Assembly: GCF_002368415.1 (NCBI RefSeq)
Contig: NZ_AP018292.1
Location: 248,001 to 312,000 of the forward strand
Direction of reading: 5' to 3'
Origin: Calothrix sp. NIES-4105
GTDB taxonomy: Bacteria > Cyanobacteriota > Cyanobacteriia > Cyanobacteriales > Nostocaceae
DNA: 64,000 bases
The position numbers and the translations under genes are program-made. Of the stretch, positions 53,877 to 62,516 are shown piece by piece. Position 1 is the first letter of the stretch. Every line of letters starts with the position of its first letter. The notes below the pieces were generated by a model. It was not told where the DNA came from, did not search any database, and saw only the letters and a program-made list of their open reading frames with translations.

Positions 53877-54611
53877 CTACTCACTAAAAAAATCTTCAAC
53901 TGGTGGTGTAAATAAACTTGTTAAACAATCATTAATATGAGTTAAACCTTGCTTTGGATTAACAGTACTGAGCGCTGAGAGCCATTTTTCATTAACGACA
54001 AATGCATTTACAACAGTAAAAGGCAACCAGTCTCTATCATTGTTTTGTCTTTTCAAAGAAATGTAACCTAAACTAGGTCTTCCTTCTATACCTATTGGCA
54101 CCGCATTTCCTAAAATAGCCACTTTAACAGAATTATTTCTTTGTCCAATCCGTGCAGACTCAGCGTCACAAATCTTAGTTTTTAGCCAATCAGGTAAAGT
54201 GCCAAGCCATAAAGGCTTAACCTCACAATAAATAGGTTCATTGTGTATCCATATTTGAAAATCTGGGCGCCATCCTAGAAAATGGTCAAGAGCATCAGAA
54301 GGTTCATACTCCCATCCTTCCATAACTTGTTCAAAAAAAGCCGCCCATGTAGCTTCTAACTTTGAACGAAAATACTGACCTTTAAATTTAGTCGGTCTTG
54401 CTGGGAAATTTTCGTAATCAATCGGAGTTTTTTTCTGTTTTTTGATAGCTAAATAAGTATCATAATCGACACCATAACATCGTTCTATTTCAAATTTATT
54501 ACGTTCAAAAGCGGCTTGTTGCTTCAAGTACTGCCATTCTAAGTACGTTACTTCTTCGTAATCATATGTCATATTGCATTTTTCACCTACGATAGCGTAT
54601 GTCAGCTTCAC
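53877..54611 (-). CDS. PD-(D/E)XK nuclease-like protein (244 aa)
   Basis: The core reads FRSKLEATWAAFFEQVMEGW (glutamate helix), then FLGWRPDFQIWI (catalytic D) and IYCEVKPLWLG (ExK). This spacing (E, D, ExK) defines the PD-(D/E)XK fold, as in small phage or plasmid endonucleases that protect or process DNA. The N-terminal 70 residues are helical and possibly DNA-binding. No signal peptide. The C-terminus (LTHINDCLTSLFTPPVEDFF) is not recognised. Its substrate is unknown. Confidence 0.7.
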   Translation of the reverse strand: MKLTYAIVGEKCNMTYDYEEVTYLEWQYLKQQAAFERNKFEIERCYGVDYDTYLAIKKQKKTPIDYENFPARPTKFKGQYFRSKLEATWAAFFEQVMEGWEYEPSDALDHFLGWRPDFQIWIHNEPIYCEVKPLWLGTLPDWLKTKICDAESARIGQRNNSVKVAILGNAVPIGIEGRPSLGYISLKRQNNDRDWLPFTVVNAFVVNEKWLSALSTVNPKQGLTHINDCLTSLFTPPVEDFFSE

Positions 54612-54759
54612 AAAACACGATACACCAAAAAGCTAAGTCTTTTAATTTATCGTAAGTATATACATACCATATATCCTTTTCTTCTAGTTAATCTAGACAA
54701 GATTATTTTAAAAGGCGCCCTGGTGCATTTATCCATCGTACCAATAATAGATATAGAAA

Positions 54760-54781
54760 AGACTGGTAAAATACCAGCCCC
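54760..54781 (-). terminator. Rho-independent terminator of the nuclease gene
   Basis: On the minus strand GCTGGTATTTTACCAGTC is followed by TTTTCT. It lies just past the stop of the gene at 54789. Confidence 0.65.
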
Positions 54782-54788
54782 TTCTCTC

Positions 54789-55340
54789 TTATCTACTTTT
54801 TGATTTGCGGAAATCCCACGGTTTGACTAAATCATTACGCGACCATACGCCATTGCGTTGACTCTTGGCTATCTCCTCAGCTTTTTCTAAGGCACCACGA
54901 TTAGAACATTTCCCCAAGTATTGTCTATATATATAAGCATTCCCACTCGATACTTGTTCTTCGTTGAGAAACCTTTCTTTATCCCCCTTAGAGGTAAACA
55001 CTTCAGCCACAGTACGCCCGTATTTATCTGTTTCAATTGGGTAGCCTATAACTTTGTTATCTGCTTCAGAAACTAACCTTTCTAGATTAGCCTTAGATTC
55101 GGTGCCTTGGGGTTGAGCCGTCTCTGGTGCGTCAATACAGCCAAGTCTAATTTTTTTAATCTCCCCTGATTCTGTTTTAACTTTAAGACTATCTCCATCG
55201 CTGACACTAACTACAGTCCAGAGATTAGGATTGTTGGGGATAGGCGCCGATTGACCATTCACCGAATTTTTGGAGAAAGATAGATATAAGAGGGCGCCAA
55301 TAATCAGCAGTGGACTAAATTCTAGTACCTTTTTTAACAC
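54789..55340 (-). CDS. SNase-like thermonuclease, membrane-anchored or secreted (183 aa)
   Basis: The N-terminal hydrophobic stretch (FSPLLIIGALLYLSFS) is a signal anchor. The SNase core follows: VVSVSDGDSLKVKTESGE, IRLGCIDAPETAQPQG, DKYGRTVAEVF, with the catalytic Arg-Glu-Arg residues. It ends NGVWSRNDLVKPWDFRKS. The start overlaps the upstream gene's 3' end by 26 bases, so they are probably cotranscribed. It is distinct from the SNase at 40072 (different signal, moderate similarity). A fragment of a near-identical 3' end lies at 44741. Confidence 0.88.
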   Translation of the reverse strand: MLKKVLEFSPLLIIGALLYLSFSKNSVNGQSAPIPNNPNLWTVVSVSDGDSLKVKTESGEIKKIRLGCIDAPETAQPQGTESKANLERLVSEADNKVIGYPIETDKYGRTVAEVFTSKGDKERFLNEEQVSSGNAYIYRQYLGKCSNRGALEKAEEIAKSQRNGVWSRNDLVKPWDFRKSKSR

Positions 55341-55914
55341 GATATATTCCTATAACCACTAAACTCAGTATTCCCAAAACAGCGCTTCCCTCTGGTACTC
55401 TCCTCAATTTATTAATCTTTACGATTGATGTGAAGGATTTATCGCGCGTATCCAGCAGTATCAGCATCACGTTGCTACTTTGTACCCGAAACTCAGTAGT
55501 CTGTACCTTCGGCGCCACTCTCCAACCACCACCAACATTTTGAGTAGCGATGCGACTCGTCCCAAGTGCAGTAAGACTCGTACCATCAAATAGATAGAAA
55601 ATATCTTCTCCTCTAGTTTCTTGGGTGGCTAAAGTCCAATCGAAAACATAAGAGTTTCCTATTGTTAAATTTGTAAATTTTACAGCGCTTCCTTCCGTAC
55701 CAATTGACAATTTTAGATTTAGGTCTTTACTTAGTAAATTAACGTCCCGCGCGTTCAGGGTGGACAATTCAAGGTTTTCGTTGGCGCCAGCATTACCGTA
55801 CCTTATTGAACTAGAAAATGACACTAAGGTGCTAGCAAATACAGGATTAATCAGGGTACTCAAGGAAGTAATTGCGGTGATTGTGAAGAACAATGATGTT
55901 TTGAAAAAGTTCAT
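55315..55914 (-). CDS. Exported protein with PEP-CTERM-like tail (199 aa)
   Basis: A signal peptide (1-27, LFFTITAITSLSTLINPVFA) precedes a beta-rich mature region (LELSTLNARDVNLLSKDLNL, NSYVFDWTLATQETRGEDI). The C-terminus has VPEGSAVLGILSLVVIGIYR then VKKGTRI, i.e. the short motif, membrane helix and basic end of PEP-CTERM proteins. It is expected at the cell surface. It heads a two-gene unit with the SNase downstream. Confidence 0.75.
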   Translation of the reverse strand: MNFFKTSLFFTITAITSLSTLINPVFASTLVSFSSSIRYGNAGANENLELSTLNARDVNLLSKDLNLKLSIGTEGSAVKFTNLTIGNSYVFDWTLATQETRGEDIFYLFDGTSLTALGTSRIATQNVGGGWRVAPKVQTTEFRVQSSNVMLILLDTRDKSFTSIVKINKLRRVPEGSAVLGILSLVVIGIYRVKKGTRI

Positions 55915-55995
55915 ATCAGTAAAGTTGTCAGATGACTATTAATGGTTACTTTTATAAGCTATAGAAAGTTCAATCAAGAAATTAATTGGTGTGAT

Positions 55996-56649
55996 ATGAA
56001 ATTTCAAAAAAGTTTTAAAACAGGTCTAATTTGCTCTTTAGGAATTGTTAGCACTATCGCTTCAAGTTTGGCGCCTGCTGCTGCGATACCTTACCAAGGA
56101 GACACTGTATATAAATCAACAGACAGAGGAATTCCTGTAGTTGTGTTTAGCGCTTCACCTGGTTCTCGGATACGGGTAAATTTAGGAAATTCTGCTTCTA
56201 CAACCGCGCGTGTAGCAGGCGCGTGTGGAGAACTACGCATCTCGGTGCCCGCTTCTGGTTCATTTGCAGGTCTGAAAGTAGATGGAACTGCTGTTGATGC
56301 AAGCACTCTGCCCACACAAACATTACCTTCTTGTGTAAACGGCGCCTTTGCTGAGTCCAGGACAGCTAACTTTAAAACACCCGCTGGACAAGTTGTGATA
56401 GTTGGGAAGACGGCGAATACTGCTGTATCTATTGAACTGCCACAACCAACCGTAGCGAATGTAAGTGTAAATGCATGTGGTTTCGGAGTGCTGAGACAAA
56501 GGACTGGACAAACATTACCAGCGACATTCAGTACAGATTCGACTTCTTACACAATGACAGCGTTGAAAAATGCTTCGGCGCCACCTCTTTGTAGAACAGC
56601 AGGAGGACAAGCTGCTGCTTACATTCCCTCTAGTTGGACTACTCCCTAA
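55996..56649 (+). CDS. Secreted CG-module protein A (217 aa)
   Basis: ATG 55996 is preferred to the upstream ATG (55942), since a good signal peptide starts there (MKFQKSFKTGLICSLGIVST, cleavage after PAAA). The mature protein begins IPYQGDTVYKSTDRGIPVVV and contains two modules, each with a central x-CG-x (VAGACGELRISV and VNACGFGVLRQR) and a later single cysteine. The same layout is seen in the next two genes. Disulfide-stabilised beta domains at the cell surface are likely. Function unknown. Confidence 0.7.
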   Translation: MKFQKSFKTGLICSLGIVSTIASSLAPAAAIPYQGDTVYKSTDRGIPVVVFSASPGSRIRVNLGNSASTTARVAGACGELRISVPASGSFAGLKVDGTAVDASTLPTQTLPSCVNGAFAESRTANFKTPAGQVVIVGKTANTAVSIELPQPTVANVSVNACGFGVLRQRTGQTLPATFSTDSTSYTMTALKNASAPPLCRTAGGQAAAYIPSSWTTP

Positions 56650-56727
56650 TTCTTCTGGTTTAAGGTTTGTACTCGTTTCGGCGACCAGCTTATCTTATAA
56701 ATTGGTCGCTATTTTTCATGTAATCTT

Positions 56728-57933
56728 ATGAAACAAAAAATTTTATTATCTTTAACACTTTTAATATCGGCACCTTTATTATTGGCGCCAGCATCCGCGC
56801 AAACTGCCCATCGTACAGAACGTGAATTTTTCATTAGAGGACTAACACCAAATAAACCTTATCAAATAGATTTAGGTGGCTCTCCACTTATCCGCGCGGC
56901 AAATTCTAATAAGTGTGGAGTATTACAATTCCGTCCAGGTGCCAATTTTAAGAACGGTGACAAAGTAGAGATTAGAGATGAAAAATCGAATGCTACATAT
57001 GGATTTACATACAGCAGCAGTATACCTTCGGGTGAGGCGCCTAAATGTGAGGGACAGGTAATAACAGAAAGGAAGGTTTGGGTAACACCTAATAACTTTG
57101 TGGCTATTTCAGGACTGGCGCCAAGCTCGCCTCAAACGATTAGATTATTATCAAGTAACAGAACTCGCAATGTAAGGGCTAACACCTGCGGGTTTATCTC
57201 CATTAATTTGGATAACAGCAATTTACCAACAGCAATATTAACAGGGGGGAAAGCATTTCCTACTAATGTTCAAGTATCGCGCGGTGTTGCTTGCCGTCGC
57301 GGACAACTTTATGTAGCCTATCCTCCACCTGTTGAAACAGCGGGGATAGATGTAAATACATGGCAATCTCAACAGGCGCCTATTAATTTCTCCCCTGGTG
57401 TAAGTCTTCTAAGTATGGGAGTTGTTACTACTGATGGCGGTACAGGGTCTGGTACTGGTTCTGGCACAGGGTCTGGTACAGGAGGAGGAACAGCGGTAGT
57501 AGTTGAACCACCTCCACCTCCGCCGCCCCCACAATGTCCTGAAGCATACAGCGGTACTTATCCTAACTGCGTGGCGCCTCCTCCACCACCACCTCCACCA
57601 CCACCACCCCCACCACCACAATGTCCCGTAGGATACAGCGGTACTTATCCTAACTGCGTGGCGCCTCCTCCTCCACAACCAACTATGTGCAAGGTTGGTT
57701 CACAGTTGGTAGTTTTCTCGCTTGAGAAAAACACTACATATGATGTTGATGTAGACGATGAAATATTTGATAGCTTTGCGACTTCCGACAGTACGGGGAA
57801 AGCTACATTTCCTAATTTTAGATGGACTGCTACATATGAGGGAAGCCCTGCTAACTTCGTTATTTATAAACGCTCCGACCCAGATAGAACAATAATCTCA
57901 GCCAATGTTTCAATTGTCCAACCTTGTCCGTAA
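56728..57933 (+). CDS. Secreted CG-module protein B with polyproline linkers (401 aa)
   Basis: A signal peptide (1-25) precedes two CG modules (NKCGVLQFRPGANF, ANTCGFISINLDNS) and a Gly/Ser/Thr linker (GTGSGTGSGTGSGTGG). Two copies of a short cysteine motif (CPxxYSGTYPNCVAPPPP) are separated by long proline runs. A last cysteine-containing beta domain ends IVQPCP. The proline and Gly-Thr repeats suggest spanning of the cell wall or sheath. The gene overlaps the next by 29 bases and probably forms an operon with A and C. Confidence 0.7.
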   Translation: MKQKILLSLTLLISAPLLLAPASAQTAHRTEREFFIRGLTPNKPYQIDLGGSPLIRAANSNKCGVLQFRPGANFKNGDKVEIRDEKSNATYGFTYSSSIPSGEAPKCEGQVITERKVWVTPNNFVAISGLAPSSPQTIRLLSSNRTRNVRANTCGFISINLDNSNLPTAILTGGKAFPTNVQVSRGVACRRGQLYVAYPPPVETAGIDVNTWQSQQAPINFSPGVSLLSMGVVTTDGGTGSGTGSGTGSGTGGGTAVVVEPPPPPPPPQCPEAYSGTYPNCVAPPPPPPPPPPPPPPQCPVGYSGTYPNCVAPPPPQPTMCKVGSQLVVFSLEKNTTYDVDVDDEIFDSFATSDSTGKATFPNFRWTATYEGSPANFVIYKRSDPDRTIISANVSIVQPCP

Positions 57934-58558
57934 ATCATTACTAGCGTTTATTTTAGTCTCTGGATTAATAAATAATTCAGAGGCTTTTGCTGTTCCTTAT
58001 CAAGGCAACAATGTGTATAAAAGCTTTGATAATCAAGGGCACCAAATAATTATACTATCCGGCAATAGTAATACTCAGTGGCTTATAAGATATTTAAGTC
58101 AGGATAAACCAACTACCTTTTATGTAAGCGCTTGTGGTCTAATTAGAATTAATAACCGGAATAATAGAATACGGCGCCTGTCGATTAATAACACTGAAAT
58201 TAATATTTCTACACTACCTGTACAAGCTGTTCCTAAATGTGATAGAGAAATCAGTCCTTTCGCTGTTAATAATACTTCTAGCTTTGTTACACACGATGGG
58301 GTAATTTATATAGCTAATGCTGGTTCTTCGTTTATGCCCGTTCAAGGAGAAGTACAGCATTTAATAGAAAGAAGGATAACCCCAAACTTATGCGGGTTTG
58401 CTGTATTTAGGGCGCCGTTCAATAGAAAAGATTTTCCTAAATCTTTTGAGTGGAATGGAAATACTTATCAAGTAGATAGTTTATTAACCGCACCGCAGGC
58501 GCCGAGATGTATTAGACGTAATAGTTCTATAACTACTCAAATTCCACATGATTATTAA
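57905..58558 (+). CDS. Secreted CG-module protein C (217 aa)
   Basis: Starts within the end of the previous gene. Signal peptide about 1-29 (SLLAFILVSGLINNSEAFA). The mature part starts VPYQGNNVYKSFDNQGHQII, homologous to protein A, with CG modules (VSACGLIRINNRNN, PNLCGFAVFRAPFN) and paired late cysteines (VPKCDRE, PRCIRR). Two broken 3' copies of this gene lie at 60757-60962 and 63783-63946. It marks a plasmid family that is being duplicated and lost. Confidence 0.7.
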   Translation: MFQLSNLVRKSLLAFILVSGLINNSEAFAVPYQGNNVYKSFDNQGHQIIILSGNSNTQWLIRYLSQDKPTTFYVSACGLIRINNRNNRIRRLSINNTEINISTLPVQAVPKCDREISPFAVNNTSSFVTHDGVIYIANAGSSFMPVQGEVQHLIERRITPNLCGFAVFRAPFNRKDFPKSFEWNGNTYQVDSLLTAPQAPRCIRRNSSITTQIPHDY

Positions 58559-58620
58559 TTTAAGTCTTGAAATGATGATTTTATTTAAAATAAAGCACAT
58601 TCAATTTAATTAGGAGAAAG

Positions 58621-58851
58621 CTAAGAATTAGTTCGGCGCCATTCCAACAAATCCTCTACTTTACACTCCAGCACTTCGCATAATTTCTCAAGCGTATCAA
58701 ATGAAGCGCTTCTAATTAGGTTATACTCCCACCGCTGCATCGTATTTAACGATACTCCAACTGCGCGCGCTAACCCCTCTTGACTAAATCCGCGCGCTTC
58801 TCTAATTTCCTTTAACTTTACATATATACCCACAATCGGCATCTGCTCCAA
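58621..58851 (-). CDS. XRE-family regulator (76 aa)
   Basis: A compact Cro/CI HTH: VKLKEIREARGFSQEGLARA, VGVSLNTMQRWEYNLIRSAS, then FDTLEKLCEVLECKVEDLLE. It is almost only the DNA-binding domain. Upstream lies an inverted repeat ATATAGTA...TACTATAT that may be its operator. Could be an antitoxin-like or autoregulatory protein; no toxin gene is seen beside it. Confidence 0.85.
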   Translation of the reverse strand: MEQMPIVGIYVKLKEIREARGFSQEGLARAVGVSLNTMQRWEYNLIRSASFDTLEKLCEVLECKVEDLLEWRRTNS

Positions 58852-58882
58852 TCAACTCTATCATTTCATAATACCCCACCTT

Positions 58883-58914
58883 ATATAGTATTATATTTTA
58901 GATTTGTACTATAT
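58883..58914 (-). promoter_or_regulatory. Inverted repeat, operator candidate
   Basis: ATATAGTA (58883-58890) and TACTATAT (58907-58914), 16 bases apart, directly upstream of the XRE gene. Confidence 0.5.
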
Positions 58915-59010
58915 CCATCAGTAAATCTAATTATCTCATTAGCTAATACCCCTTAAAATGATGTAATATAAAACTATGCAAGGAATTCAAAAACTCTTAG
59001 GTGATTAGAT

Positions 59011-59074
59011 ATGGCAAGAAAGACAACACCAAGTTTTGTAACAGAATTTCCTCTTCATTTATGCCAGTTGGGGC
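59011..59074 (+). pseudogene. Truncated N-terminus of a TnpB-like protein
   Basis: ATG 59011 encodes MARKTTPSFVTEFPL, the typical beginning of cyanobacterial TnpB/IS1341-type proteins (MARKxxPSFVxExPL). It is cut off after about 20 codons by IscB cassette 3. Part of the same sequence, in another frame, also reads SSFMPV like the secreted protein C, so this junction is composite. Confidence 0.4.
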
Positions 59075-59333
59075 GTAACGGGAAAACGGGATAATTAGGA
59101 TTAATTCTAATAATTCCGGGTTATGTCCAGACTCAACGTAGAACTGTTCATTTTACGTTAGGGGTAAAACCCTTTTAGTCCGCTTACAGGTCAGGACTCA
59201 ATGAGGTTAGCCAGCCTCAAGCGTCGGTCAAGGATGAAAACGATTTTTCCCACTGTCGTTGAACCGAAGACTACTGACAAGCCTGTGAGCTGTGTCGAGG
59301 CACACTTTACCCATATGGAGACTAGTCACAACC
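59075..59333 (+). ncRNA. IscB-associated omegaRNA, copy 3
   Basis: Conserved with copies 1 and 2. The predicted guide is 59059-59074 (TTATGCCAGTTGGGGC). Confidence 0.78.
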
Positions 59334-60637
59334 ATGACTACCAATTTAATTTTCGTACTTGATAGTGATAAAAAACCATTAACAATGTGTACTGCTGGAC
59401 TCGCAAGGAAACTCTTGGATAGTCAAAAAGCAGCACTATTTAAATGGTATCCTGCAACAATTATTCTGAAAAAATCGGTCGCGGAATTACCATTACCTTA
59501 TTTGGAATTACGCATCGATCCTGGTTCCAAATTTACTGGCATTGCTCTTGTAGAAATTGAAACAGAAACAATTGTTTGGGCAATGGAATTAGAACATCGA
59601 GGATTATCCATTTCTGAAAGTTTAACTTCGAGGTCTAATGTTCGGAAAGGACGACGAAGCCGAAATACCAGATACAGGAAAGAGCGATTTAATCGTAAAA
59701 ACCTAAAGGTTGGCTGCCCCCTAGTCTTCAACACCGAGTAGATACGACTATGACTTGGGTAAGACGTATTATTAAACTGGCGCCGATAAAGAGTATTGCA
59801 GTCGAACGTGTTAAATTTGACATGCAGAAGCTAGAGAACCCCGAAATAGAAGGGATTGAATATCAACAAGGTACTTTACAAGGCTACACTTTACGGGAAG
59901 CACTGTTAGAGCATTGGGGTAGGAAATGTGCTTACTGTGATGCTGTTAATGTGCCTTTAGAGATTGAGCATATCCGACCAAAGTCTAAAGGTGGCTCAGA
60001 CAGGTTCAACAATTTAACTTTATCTTGCCACCAATGTAATCAAACTAAAAATAATCAATCAATTGAGGAATTTTTGAAACATGACTCTGTTCGTTTAGAG
60101 AATATAAGAAAGCATCAGAAAAAAAGCCTTCGGAATGCTGCTGCTGTCAATTCAACTAGAAATAAATTATTTGAGTCATTAACACGTTTCGATATACCTG
60201 TATATAGTGGTTCAGGCGCACAAACTAAGATGATGCGATTTAAATCAAACCTACCGAAAGCTCATTTTATTGATGCAGGATGTGTAAATGCGTTACAGAA
60301 AGTAACTTTAAAAACTCTCCAGCCACTACGAGTAAAATGCAGTGGGCATGGAAATCGTCAATTTGTGACCACGGATAAACATGGTTTCCCACGTAAGGGT
60401 TATGCCCCAAAACATGTAAGGAAGGACTGGAAAGCAGGTGACATAATCAAAGTTCAGAGAAAAGATGGTAGCTTTGTATTAGGACGTGTAAAGAAAGCGG
60501 CAAAAGCATTAGCATTTATTACATTTGGAGGTAAAGAAACAAGCTTTAGTCCCAAAAATACGAAACCTATTCATCGTTCTGATGGATACCGATATTCTTT
60601 TACTACTATTGACCCCGTAAACGTAAACGTAAACTAA
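59334..60637 (+). pseudogene. iscB: IscB nuclease, one-base frameshift
   Basis: ATG 59334 begins MTTNLIFVLDSDKKPLTMCT as in the other copies. At the A5 run near 59698 one A is missing compared with the family (copy 2 has AAAAAAC); the frame stops at 59741 and the rest continues in the next frame (MTWVRRIIKLAPIKSIAVER to NVNVN). RuvC-I, bridge helix, HNH (CAYC, EIEHIRPKSK, CHQC) and RuvC-III (HFIDAGCVNA) are all present if the base is restored. It is either a recent loss, a homopolymer sequencing error, or a shift tolerated by slippage. Confidence 0.85.
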
Positions 60638-60756
60638 GTTTTTCCGAAGGGTAGTTTGTCCGTTATCCGTAAACGCTTATGTTTTCCCGCAGGGTAGGAT
60701 ATCGGCTTATGATAGGACGAATTACTCCAAAAAATCGCCACCTAATGATACGGGAG

Positions 60757-60962
60757 AAATTCAGCATTTAATAAAAAGACGTATAACTCCTAACATGTGT
60801 GGATTTGGTATATTTAGGGCGCCTTTTAATAGAACTACCTTCCCTATAAGCTTTGAATGGAATGGTAATAATTATCAAGTATCTGGGCTGGTAATGGCGC
60901 CGGAGCCATCAAGATGTATTAGAGATAGAAGTACAGGAACGTTTATAACTATTGTTCAGTAA
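60757..60962 (+). pseudogene. 3' fragment of a CG-module protein C paralogue
   Basis: The frame EIQHLIKRRITPNMCGFGIF to VMAPEPSRCIRDRSTG matches the C-terminal half of 57905-58558 and ends at TAA 60962. Its 5' part was lost or separated by the IscB cassette. Confidence 0.75.
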
Positions 60963-60976
60963 GCGTTTCAATTACC

Positions 60977-61024
60977 AAGTATCCAAGTATCTAAGTATCC
61001 AAATACTCAAGTATTGAAATATTT
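60977..61024. repeat. Octamer array (6 units)
   Basis: Six consecutive 8-bp units (AAGTATCC, AAGTATCT and variants) follow the fragment; GGCGCC at 61034. Confidence 0.8.
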
Positions 61025-61129
61025 ATAGTGTTAGGCGCCGTTTTAATTGGTTAATAGATTGGCGCCTGATTCTAAATAAACATGGAATTTAAGTATATAT
61101 AATTATTTTGGTAACTGACGAAGAATATA

Positions 61130-61444
61130 TTAGTATGAAATCACATTTTTTCCATTATTATTTAAACAAGTGGTGCTAACATTGAGAGTTCCTGTACGAC
61201 CATTTGCCATTACAAGAATCCGGTTAAAACGATTACCAAGATTAGTGACTCCTCCGCCTGTTATCTGGTAAAAACCCTTGCGTATAGTACTGACTGCTCT
61301 TCCGGCATTATTGTAACCTATACACCGATTAGATTTTACGTAAACCAAAGGTATTCTGGCTTGAGCGGGTTTAGTTGAGAAAGATATTGTAGTAGCAGCA
61401 AAGATACTAAAAATGGCAGTAGTGGAGATTAATTTTTTTAACAT
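61130..61444 (-). CDS. Small secreted protein (104 aa)
   Basis: A signal peptide (1-29: LISTTAIFSIFAATTISFST, cleavage after AQA) precedes a basic, Gly/Asn-rich mature part with two cysteines (NRCIGYNN, TTCLNNNG). The motif GFYQITGGGVTNLGNRFNRI suggests a beta structure. Not recognised. Probably extracellular. Confidence 0.65.
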   Translation of the reverse strand: MLKKLISTTAIFSIFAATTISFSTKPAQARIPLVYVKSNRCIGYNNAGRAVSTIRKGFYQITGGGVTNLGNRFNRILVMANGRTGTLNVSTTCLNNNGKNVISY

Positions 61445-61729
61445 CAGGTTTACTCCAAGTTTGATAAAGGTTTTGACTTCCTATTTACTCAATAGGGACG
61501 CGCAAGAATAATTTATGCATCTTGAGACACGGCGCCACAATATAGATACTCAAGTACTTAAATATCTGCTTTTGTTTCCAACTTTAGTACGACAAACAAT
61601 CAACATAAAGTACAGGCGCCAATTCCAGCGTTCTTTACGATGTGCTGAACTTACCAAAACTCCTACTATAAACTCATTGAAAGCGAACACAGCTTCTCAA
61701 ACGTAACTAATATATTGAAGGATAAAGTC
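61445..61729. other. Intergenic region with GGCGCC and an octamer trace
   Basis: 61549-61572 contains three octamer-like units after GGCGCC (61531). The short frame at 61515 has no supporting features. Confidence 0.35.
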
Positions 61730-61973
61730 ATGAATAACGAAATTAATGCAATTGAACTATTCTTAGATGAACTTGATACCGTAGCTGGTGGTTTGGCTAT
61801 TACCGAAACGTGATGTTGGTGGGTTTGCTTCTGATGCGTCGAATAGCTACTCACTAAAGCAACTCCAAGTAGGTCACCAAACCTTCGCAGGTCCCAATGG
61901 TAGCGGTACAGCTTCTGTAACCAACCTCACAAATATTTTTAGCACTGCTGGCCAAGCTATCGCTGTTAAATAA
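61730..61973 (+). pseudogene. Double-glycine bacteriocin-like peptide, frameshifted
   Basis: ATG 61730 with GAAGGA upstream encodes MNNEINAIELFLDELDTVAG with a following G: a leader of the double-glycine type. The frame then stops at 61812. Removing one T there continues DVGGFASDASNSYSLKQLQV, GHQTFAGPNGSGTASVTNLT and ends AIAVK at 61973. This matches the cyanobacterial CTB-type bacteriocin-like peptides in layout. The leader motif differs from that at 42072 (LSDADLMTVVGG), so these are two unrelated precursors. Confidence 0.6.
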
Positions 61974-62516
61974 TATAATCCCTTCAATCTCTCGTATCTT
62001 TTTAGCATCAACTAGAAATGGGTGTCCTTAATTGGGCGCCTTTTTAATTGGCGCCTATGTTTCGTTTTATTACACGGGCTGTTTGAGGCACCAGTGCTTT
62101 ATGACTTTAAAAGTGTTTTTATATCTGGATTGTTGAGGAATGTAAAACAGGCACCGAGCATAGTCAATACACGCTTACTACTGGTCAGCATAACGATGGT
62201 ACATACCAACAACTGCGGTGGTATCCATCTGTTGTTGACTTGTTAGTGTAAGTTTCTGGGCGCCGTTGTATATTGAGCGGCGCCAAACTATAGGTATTTG
62301 GATATTCAAATATTTGAGTATTTAAATATTTATTTGGGCTGATTGGCGCCGTTTAGTACATAAATGAAGACTGTATGAGTACTTAAATATTTGAGTATCT
62401 TTATATTGAATTAAGCTTGCAGGCGGGCAATTGCTTCTGTGGTTGTTTTGACATTGAGAAAAATAATACGTGCTACGTTCAAACATTGCTGGTGTAATCT
62501 TACAGGCATCTTGGTT
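61974..62516. other. Repeat-rich region without genes
   Basis: 62292-62331 has five octamer units and 62380-62403 three more, beside GGCGCC at 62034, 62050, 62260, 62279 and 62345. No gene frame is convincing. Confidence 0.6.

Larger units (their letters stand above)
59075..60756 (+). mobile_element. IS200/IS605-related IscB cassette, copy 3
   Basis: Ends GTAACGGGAAAAC and GATACGGGAG. The right flank continues GAAATTCAGCATTTAATAAA, homologous to GAAGTACAGCATTTAATAGA in the secreted protein C gene, so it lies in a paralogue of that gene. The extended right-end repeats resemble those of copy 1. Confidence 0.72.

Noticed and set aside
53877-55340. Toxin-antitoxin or restriction-modification pair formed by nuclease genes
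   Set aside because: The PD-(D/E)XK protein and the SNase are separate units, and no cognate methyltransferase or antitoxin lies beside them.
57409-57678. Minus-strand Trp/Arg-rich frame
   Set aside because: It mirrors the polyproline linker of the secreted protein and is explained by its base composition.
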